Below are positions 58,610 through 64,000 of a stretch of 64,000 nucleotides of DNA, piece by piece. The stretch comes from Psychrobacter sp. BI730 (GTDB taxonomy: Bacteria; Pseudomonadota; Gammaproteobacteria; Pseudomonadales; Moraxellaceae). Within the stretch, counting starts at the first letter, position 1. Each line of letters starts with the position of its first letter. The notes under the pieces are model-generated. The model was not told the origin of the DNA. It saw only the letters and a program-made list of their open reading frames with translations, and searched no databases. The stretch covers positions 34,328 to 98,327 of the forward strand of contig NZ_JAATTV010000015.1 in the NCBI RefSeq assembly GCF_013414195.1. Reading direction: 5' to 3'. The position numbers were made by a program, and so were the translations under genes.

Positions 58610-59662
58610 TTAATGATTTACAGCAAATAGTGGGCGTACAGCAGGTTTGAACGATAATAGTGATGCATCTTCATCCGCAGTGAGATAGTTATCACCATGC
58701 AATAATGACGTCGAATGATAAGGAACCAAGGCCGTAGGAATAAAGCGACGTGCCGCATCGATATGCTTGATTGAATCATCAAAGAAGATATGCGGCGCAA
58801 ATGTTCTGAGTACCGCTGTTTTCTCTAGTCCTCCCAAAAAAAACGCCATATCAACATTCACGCCCCACTCTCGCAATGTCTTAATAGCACGCAAGTCAGC
58901 TGGTGCATTACGCGCGGTCACAAGCGCAATTTTTATTGGCGAGTATTTTAGATCAGCAGGTAGGCGCTCTTGCAGATTTGATAATTTAATCAATAATTCA
59001 GCGTAAGGACCTTTTTCAATCGGTAAATCACGCATTTGTACTTCACGATCATGAAAGGCTCGTAGCCCTTTTTGTTTGTATAGCAGTTCACCTGAATCAT
59101 CAAAAAGTACCGCGTCCCCGTCAAAGGCAATGCGCAGCTGCTCAGTATCCAGCTCATAAGTATTCACAGGCGTAGCGTCTAGTATGGCACAGGCACAGAT
59201 ATTGGCATCCGCAACTTGCTGAGCATCATCACGATTGGTAGTCAAAAACAGATCAACGTTAAAGTCTTTGATATAAGGCGCAACAGGGCTACCTGAAATA
59301 AAAGCAGAACGGGAGATATTAATGTCATGTTCTAGAATTGCATTAAGTACCTGAATACCAGTGTCTGGACTACTTTTTGACACGATAACGACTTCGACCA
59401 ATGGTGTTTCAATGTCTGAATCTTGTCCATCGCTATTATCAGAATACTTATTTAGGTTTAGTAACGCTTTGATCAACGGATAACCTGCACCAATATTCAA
59501 GGGATCATTTTCACGCTCGGTCATGTACTCCCTAAACTCTTTTATAGCACTTGTAGGTCGTTGCTCTAGCAGCTCTAGCAAATAGTTTTCTGACTCAGTC
59601 AAATCAAAAAGTGCCGTCGCAGAAATTGCGACGATAAGCGTATTACTAAAATCGACAGCCAT
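58610..59662 (-). CDS. 5'-nucleotidase, cytosolic NT5C1 type
   Basis: A 350-residue HAD-like nucleotidase of the family that includes eukaryotic cytosolic 5'-nucleotidase I. Features: TLIVAISATALFDLTES at the N-terminus, IEVVIVSKSSPDTG-like segment, LRIAFDGDAVLFDDSGE (catalytic Asp) and PHIFFDDSIKHIDAA. By family it dephosphorylates AMP or similar monophosphates. It lies 40 bases upstream of the rhomboid gene, same strand, and may be in one operon with it. Confidence 0.88.
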   Translation of the reverse strand: MAVDFSNTLIVAISATALFDLTESENYLLELLEQRPTSAIKEFREYMTERENDPLNIGAGYPLIKALLNLNKYSDNSDGQDSDIETPLVEVVIVSKSSPDTGIQVLNAILEHDINISRSAFISGSPVAPYIKDFNVDLFLTTNRDDAQQVADANICACAILDATPVNTYELDTEQLRIAFDGDAVLFDDSGELLYKQKGLRAFHDREVQMRDLPIEKGPYAELLIKLSNLQERLPADLKYSPIKIALVTARNAPADLRAIKTLREWGVNVDMAFFLGGLEKTAVLRTFAPHIFFDDSIKHIDAARRFIPTALVPYHSTSLLHGDNYLTADEDASLLSFKPAVRPLFAVNH

Positions 59663-59824
59663 GACTATCTCTACTTATAAAATTATATAGGAAAATGAAT
59701 GAAAACCAGTTTACTACATTCACAAGCCTTTATAACACTAAGAAAAGTTATCATCATGCAGCATCGCAGATTGTGAGTTTGTAAAATGTTCCTCTCTTAA
59801 TTCTTAGTCAAAATATCAGCCAAT

Positions 59825-59860
59825 AAAAAAGCCACACTGCTTTATTAGCAATATGGCTTC
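59825..59860 (-). terminator. Terminator after TRAP operon
   Basis: On the minus strand agccatattgc pairs with gcagtgtggct (two G-U pairs), followed by a T6 run. Confidence 0.75.
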
Positions 59861-59896
59861 ATGCAATAGCTATATAAGCTATGGTTTAGATTCAGC

Positions 59897-61186
59897 CTAC
59901 CCCAATAGCACAAGTGAAATCGCAGGGAACATCACCAAAATAACCAAACGAATCACATCAGAGACAATGAATGGTGCCACCCCTCGGAACATATCGCTCA
60001 GCTTAATGTGCGGTGCCATCGCCTTAATCACAAAGATATTCATGCCCATCGGCGGCGTAATCAAACCAAGCTCCACCGTCAATACCGCAATGATGCCAAA
60101 CCAGACCGGATCAAACCCTAACGCTAGAATGATGGGATATACCACGGGAATGGTGATTACTAGCATCGCTAAGGCATCCATGAACAATCCCAATAGGAAG
60201 TACATGAACAGGATACAGATCAGCACAATCATTGGACTGACCGCTAGCCCACCGATCCAAGATGCCAAGGTATAAGACAAGCGTGAGACTGAGATAAAAT
60301 ATCCCAATGCCTCTGCACCCAGTAGCATAAAGAACACCACTGCAGAGAGTGCTAGCGTCTCAATCAATGACTGCTTAAGACCATCTAAACGCATGCCTTT
60401 AGCAAAGGCATAAGCCCAAGAGACAAACGCCCCTACTGCGGCCCCTTCTGTTGGGGTAAATAACCCAAAGAAGATACCGGCAATAATCACAATAAAGATA
60501 AAGCTAAACGGTATCAGCCCCGTAAGCGATAATAGCTTGGCTTTCCAAGACGTTTTCTCACCACGTTTTGCCAAGTGTGGTTTCCAGCGTACCATCACCA
60601 TGACGGTCAGTGAGTACATCACCATACCGAGCATACCGGGTAAAAACCCAGCGATGAACATGTCACCTACTGACTGCTGGGTTAAGATGGCATAGACCAG
60701 TAGCGCAATACTGGGCGGAATCATAATACCAAGCGTACCACCAGCGGCTAAGATACCGCAGGCAAAGCCTGGCTGATAGCCGTACTTCTCCATTTGCGGT
60801 AACGCCACTTTGGTCATGGTAGAGGCAGTGGCAAGCGATGAGCCTGAGATAGAGGCAAAGATACCGGATGAACCAATACCTGCAATACCAAGACTACCCC
60901 TTACTCCGCCAAATATGGTTCGGGTGGCTTCAAAGAGTTTTCCTGCCATACCTGAGTGAGTAGCAAACACGCCCATCAGAATAAACAAAGGGATGGCGCT
61001 AAAGTCATACTTTGCTAAGACATCAACTGGGATATCTTTGAGCATTTGCAGAGCACCACTAGGCGCGGTAACCGCACCAAAACCGACTAAGCCTACCCCT
61101 AACATGGCAAGTGCGACAGGTACTCGTAAGACGACAAGCAGGATCATGACCACTAGGCCAATCGCACCGATAATTTCTGGACTCAT
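59897..61186 (-). CDS. dctM: TRAP transporter large permease (DctM)
   Basis: A 429-residue membrane protein with about 12 helices. GSSGIFASISGSSLATASTM and PTEGAAVGAF are DctM signatures. It is the ion-coupled translocation subunit. GGAGA precedes the ATG, which overlaps the stop of the DctQ gene by 4 bases, so translation is coupled. Confidence 0.93.
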   Translation of the reverse strand: MSPEIIGAIGLVVMILLVVLRVPVALAMLGVGLVGFGAVTAPSGALQMLKDIPVDVLAKYDFSAIPLFILMGVFATHSGMAGKLFEATRTIFGGVRGSLGIAGIGSSGIFASISGSSLATASTMTKVALPQMEKYGYQPGFACGILAAGGTLGIMIPPSIALLVYAILTQQSVGDMFIAGFLPGMLGMVMYSLTVMVMVRWKPHLAKRGEKTSWKAKLLSLTGLIPFSFIFIVIIAGIFFGLFTPTEGAAVGAFVSWAYAFAKGMRLDGLKQSLIETLALSAVVFFMLLGAEALGYFISVSRLSYTLASWIGGLAVSPMIVLICILFMYFLLGLFMDALAMLVITIPVVYPIILALGFDPVWFGIIAVLTVELGLITPPMGMNIFVIKAMAPHIKLSDMFRGVAPFIVSDVIRLVILVMFPAISLVLLG

Positions 61187-61710
61187 GCGCCTGTCTCCTC
61201 GGCGTCAAAGAATTCGCCTGTCTTAAAGATGTTGATGGATTCGATCAATGAGCGAATGGCCAGTAGGATGCTTAAGAATGCACTAACCATATAGATAGGC
61301 ATCATAGATATGCGAAGGTCTTGGGTGACTTTGCCATACTCTAAGGCATCAATGGCGCTCTCGTAGAGTCCCCATGAGAAGACGATGCCGATGACAAAGA
61401 AGCCCATCATAAAGATAGCCATGAGGTAGCCCTTGATAGATTGGGGCATTTTCTGGGTGAAGACGTCGACGATGATTTGTGAGCGTTCAACGAAGGCAGC
61501 AAAGGCAGCGAGTAATGCAAATAGCATGAAGTAGGAGACGATCTCTACACTGCCTTTGACGGTAAAGCCAAACTCACCGCCGGTGAGTTTGAATATGTAG
61601 CGCGCGCTGACGTCGAGCATGGTGGTTAGTACGATGATGATGAGACTGATCCCACCAATGAACTGGCATAATCTAGAGATTAAGACGCTGAGCTTGACTA
61701 AAAATGCCAT
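61183..61710 (-). CDS. dctQ: TRAP transporter small permease (DctQ)
   Basis: A 175-residue protein with four helices. The VTTMLDVSARYIF segment after the first helix is the DctQ hallmark. GGAGGTG precedes the ATG. It partners DctM and DctP in one operon. Confidence 0.92.
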   Translation of the reverse strand: MAFLVKLSVLISRLCQFIGGISLIIIVLTTMLDVSARYIFKLTGGEFGFTVKGSVEIVSYFMLFALLAAFAAFVERSQIIVDVFTQKMPQSIKGYLMAIFMMGFFVIGIVFSWGLYESAIDALEYGKVTQDLRISMMPIYMVSAFLSILLAIRSLIESINIFKTGEFFDAEETGA

Positions 61711-61727
61711 GTGACACCTCCAATAGG

Positions 61728-62786
61728 TTAAACCTTACAGGCAGCACTGGCAGCTTTTGCTTTTTCATAGACACTATCAGCATCCAAACCCAAAGCATTA
61801 ACATCCTTTAGATATTTTTGTGTTCCTCTTTCAAGTGGCCCTTTCCAGTCTGGATCATTTAATGGATCAGGAATTTCGATAATTTCATCACCTTTATCTT
61901 TAGCAGCTTGAATTGCCATTTGGTCATGTTTATCAAACACTTCACCGACCTTATTAGCTAATGCCATCCCTGAGTTTTTATCCAAAACTTGTTTTAGATC
62001 ATCAGGTAAGTTGTCATATTTGTCCTTATTCATCGTGACCATAAGCGCTGAACTATAGAAAGGAATATTGGTATGATACTTGGTAATCTCATCAATTTTA
62101 AACGCTGTTACTGCTTCCCAAGGGAAACTCAAACCATCAACAACGCCGCGCTGTAACGAGGTATACATATCATTAGCAGGTAAACCTACTGGCGAGGCAC
62201 CAGCGCTTTCAATAATATCACCAGCAACAGCTGAAGGACGGCGAATACGCATACCTTTCATGTCTTCAGGTGTTCGAATTAGCTTATCAGTTGTATGAAG
62301 CGCCCCAGGTCCAGCCCCGTACATAAATAATAAATGTGAGTCTTCGTATTCACCTGCTAAAGTACCGTCATCATATAAGGTCTGTAGCATACAGCCCATT
62401 TGAGTTGCTGAATTTGATAAACCTGGAAGTTCAGTAATCTGAGTCAAAGGAAAGCGACCGTTGGTATAACCATGCGCTTGTGAACCGATATCGATCGTAC
62501 CTTTAGCAGCAGATTCATAAGTAACGTCTGCTTTAGCAAGACCCGCTGATGGATAAAGCTCCACTTTTAGACGACCATTAGAATCTGTTTCTATCTGTTT
62601 TGCCCAAGGCTCGAAGACTTCTTTACTGATAGATGAGGTTGCTGGCCAAAAATGTGAAAACCGTAGTACGGTAATTTCTTGAGAAGTAGCTGATGAGCCA
62701 TCAGTCGTATCAGCAGACTGGTTAGAACAGCCAAGAAGACTAATAGCGGCTAAAGCACCAATTGAAAAAAGAGGAGCTAACTTCAT
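61728..62786 (-). CDS. dctP: TRAP transporter solute-binding lipoprotein (DctP family)
   Basis: A 352-residue extracytoplasmic binding protein. The signal peptide ends with lipobox SLLGC, so it is lipid-anchored, which differs from the free periplasmic DctP of many Gram-negatives. Family segments: LRFSHFWPATSSISKEVFEPWAKQIE, RIRRPSAVAGDIIESAGASPVGLPANDMYTSLQRGVVDG. The Arg in RIRRPS is the carboxylate-binding residue in relatives, so the ligand is probably an organic acid. The ATG at 62786 follows AAGGA. A TTG at 62792 is unlikely. Confidence 0.9.
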   Translation of the reverse strand: MKLAPLFSIGALAAISLLGCSNQSADTTDGSSATSQEITVLRFSHFWPATSSISKEVFEPWAKQIETDSNGRLKVELYPSAGLAKADVTYESAAKGTIDIGSQAHGYTNGRFPLTQITELPGLSNSATQMGCMLQTLYDDGTLAGEYEDSHLLFMYGAGPGALHTTDKLIRTPEDMKGMRIRRPSAVAGDIIESAGASPVGLPANDMYTSLQRGVVDGLSFPWEAVTAFKIDEITKYHTNIPFYSSALMVTMNKDKYDNLPDDLKQVLDKNSGMALANKVGEVFDKHDQMAIQAAKDKGDEIIEIPDPLNDPDWKGPLERGTQKYLKDVNALGLDADSVYEKAKAASAACKV

Positions 62787-63166
62787 TATCAATTCCTTTT
62801 GATAATTATGAGAATAGGAGTAATGTGTTACGAGCAGACAATTTGATTCATCCTAGATTAAATTGTCTACAAGGTTTAGATATATTTTTTACACACCTGT
62901 AATAAAAATACAGTTTAAAATTAGCAGCTATAATGATAGAAGTCAAATCATTTTAAGCATATTATAAAGGATATATTCATATTATAAATATAATCTTAAT
63001 ACTTGAATTGTCTATATAGATAATAGTAAAAAGTAAGCAGAATAAAATAATTCCTCATAAAAAAGCTCTCAGCCTGCTACGCAGTTGAGAGCTTTTTTTG
63101 TAAATATCATATGAATATATAGAAACTGATATAAGCATTTAGATAAATAATAATAGCGATGAAGCG
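62787..63166. other. 380-base intergenic region upstream of the TRAP operon
   Basis: AT-rich. It holds the presumed TRAP promoter and, at 63055-63101, the terminator of the small gene on the right. No gene supported. Confidence 0.5.
63055..63102 (-). terminator. Terminator after the 115-residue gene
   Basis: aaaaaagctctca and tgagagctttttt arms with a 14-base loop. It is about 70 bases downstream of the stop at 63167. Confidence 0.85.
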
Positions 63167-63514
63167 CTACTTTTCCATTTGCCACTTATCATCTACCCAT
63201 ACAGCATCGTTATCATCTAGATGTACATGCCATTCTGCATCAGTTACCACAAGGCGAATCTCAGTCAAACATTGTAGCCAATGCTCTAGGGTATACATAA
63301 GATCTTCTACATCCATATTAGCAGGTAGCTTTGTAGCTCCTGCTAATATGACCTCAGACTCACTATCATCATATGCATAGAGATCGAAAGTCTCTGCATC
63401 ATCTGCATGCTTGAAGTTTTCATTATATTCATCGACTATTGACGCGATCTTTTCTTGCTCCTGTTGAGTCAAGAGAGTAGAACGTTCAGCAGTATAGTAG
63501 AGTGAAACGCCCAT
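63167..63514 (-). CDS. Small acidic hypothetical protein
   Basis: A 115-residue acidic protein, family not recognised. It opens MGVSLYYTAERSTLLTQQEQ and ends WHVHLDDNDAVWVDDKWQ, with several aromatic and acidic residues and no membrane segment. The ATG at 63514 is chosen because GGAG lies 7 bases upstream; an ATG at 63538 would add 8 residues. It is a monocistronic unit next to the rRNA operon end. Confidence 0.7.
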   Translation of the reverse strand: MGVSLYYTAERSTLLTQQEQEKIASIVDEYNENFKHADDAETFDLYAYDDSESEVILAGATKLPANMDVEDLMYTLEHWLQCLTEIRLVVTDAEWHVHLDDNDAVWVDDKWQMEK

Positions 63515-63646
63515 AATATGCTCCAAAATAAATGACAAATAGTAGATTCTAAAAGTGAATAAATAGTATCACATCAAACTGATTTGTAGGAAGGTTTGAG
63601 TTTTGACCGAAACATCTAGCACTAAGCTTTATTACCAAACCGCGCA

Positions 63647-63691
63647 CAAAGAAAAGCCCCTTGATACGTCAGTATCAAGGAGCTTTTCAAG
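63647..63691 (-). terminator. Second hairpin of the rRNA-operon end (truncated copy)
   Basis: Arms ccttgatac and gtatcaagg with a 4-base loop, flanked by aaaagcc and agctttt. The flanking bases repeat those of the terminator next to the 5S gene. Confidence 0.65.
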
Positions 63692-63885
63692 GATAGAGAG
63701 CTGACGAACGAGAAGAGCACCGTTAAGGCAAAACATTGCTTTGCTAGGCAACGCAAGAGCTATCTACCGGCATAGCCTTCCGTCTTGCGCTACGGACGAC
63801 TGTCTCCCAGACAGTCGTTACTCCTTGCTCACCTTTAAATAGGATTTTCTGCGTAGATCATTAGGAATAAAAGATAGACACAAAG

Positions 63886-63919
63886 AAAAGCCCCCTCCGC
63901 GTTAGCGAAGGGGGCTTTA
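63886..63919 (-). terminator. rRNA-operon terminator after 5S rRNA
   Basis: aaagccccct and agggggcttt arms with a 12-base interior. It follows the 5S 3' end by about 12 bases. Confidence 0.85.
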
Positions 63920-63931
63920 TCTAGAATAGAG

Positions 63932-64000
63932 AGCTGACGATGACCTACTCTCACATGGGCGAACCACACTACCATTGGCGCTACGATGTTTCACTTCTGA
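63932..64000 (-). rRNA. rrf: 5S ribosomal RNA, 3' portion (cut by window edge)
   Basis: Read on the minus strand the end of the window gives the conserved 5S segments: CAGAAGTGAAAC, then GTAGCGCCAATGGTAGTGTGG and GTGAGAGTAGGTCATCG. Only the last ~69 bases are in the window. The exact 3' end is inferred to within a few bases. It is the end of an rRNA operon lying to the right. Confidence 0.9.

Larger units (their letters stand above)
63515..63931 (-). other. 417-base region between the small gene and the 5S rRNA
   Basis: It contains two near-copies of the rRNA-operon end (63645-63707 and 63879-63940) and, between them, a segment with stacked inverted repeats: cgcaaga/tcttgcg (63752-63758 and 63783-63789) enclosing gctat/atagc, and acgactgtct/agacagtcgt (63796-63805 and 63809-63818). 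No gene is seen. Confidence 0.6.

Noticed and set aside
59853..60275. 140-codon frame on the plus strand opposite the TRAP large permease
   Set aside because: An antisense shadow of dctM, whose signatures and coupled start are convincing.

Overview
The window looks like a chromosomal segment of a Moraxellaceae gammaproteobacterium, most probably Psychrobacter. The grounds are family-level protein resemblance, moderate GC, and the combination of a Ni-urease cluster with HupE, a fadBA operon, cmoA/cmoB, a TPMT-type methyltransferase and several DUF families usual in that lineage. No species call is possible from the sequence alone. Almost all of it is housekeeping and metabolic DNA, with a few AT-rich single-gene insertions and one insertion sequence.

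Layout. 1-5.2 kb: tail of a probable alpha/beta hydrolase, an ExoX-like exonuclease, an M23 peptidase, the phoB-phoR regulators (with a Pho box before phoB), dtd and psd. 5.2-12.5 kb: HD phosphohydrolase, isochorismatase-like hydrolase, the fadB-fadA beta-oxidation operon with a folded element between the two genes, and an ispA-type prenyl synthase. 12.5-17.7 kb: DUF72 gene, an AT-rich HEPN-like gene, a decayed second copy of the sodB 3' end, an IS630-type element, an SDR gene and the intact sodB. 18.2-20.9 kb: rdgB and tig. 20.9-27.8 kb: a complete urease operon on the minus strand (ureD-ureA-ureBC-ureE-ureF-ureG-hupE) in which the beta and alpha subunits are one polypeptide. 28.6-30.9 kb: clpP and clpX, with a heat-shock-type promoter before clpP. 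31-37 kb: SDR, orphan PTS-EIIC-like permease, SPOR protein, argS, DUF2788. 36.9-43.1 kb: DUF1176, cmoB, an AT-rich interloper, cmoA, msrA, tpm, DUF1499. 43.2-50.5 kb: a GmrSD-type (DUF262/DUF1524) restriction gene, mltB, a DUF4062-like gene, murI, DUF1285. 50.9-59.7 kb: ETF-ubiquinone oxidoreductase, an alanine symporter, a DUF4212/solute-sodium symporter pair, a membrane protein of unknown role, rhomboid protease, 5'-nucleotidase. 59.9-62.8 kb: a three-gene TRAP transporter. The right edge is the 3' end of a 5S rRNA gene on the minus strand, followed by its terminator and a second, truncated copy of that terminator region.

How genes work together. FadB/FadA degrade fatty acids and ETF-QO (50.9 kb) passes beta-oxidation electrons to ubiquinone. 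The urease operon holds all structural and nickel-loading functions plus a nickel permease. CmoA and CmoB carry out consecutive steps of tRNA wobble-uridine modification. ClpX supplies ClpP, and trigger factor handles nascent chains. The most unusual items are the UreBC fusion, a PhoR without transmembrane segments, the three-way-junction element between fadB and fadA, the sodB relic beside the IS, the duplicated rRNA-operon end, and three candidate defence or conflict genes (HEPN-like, GmrSD-like, DUF4062-like).
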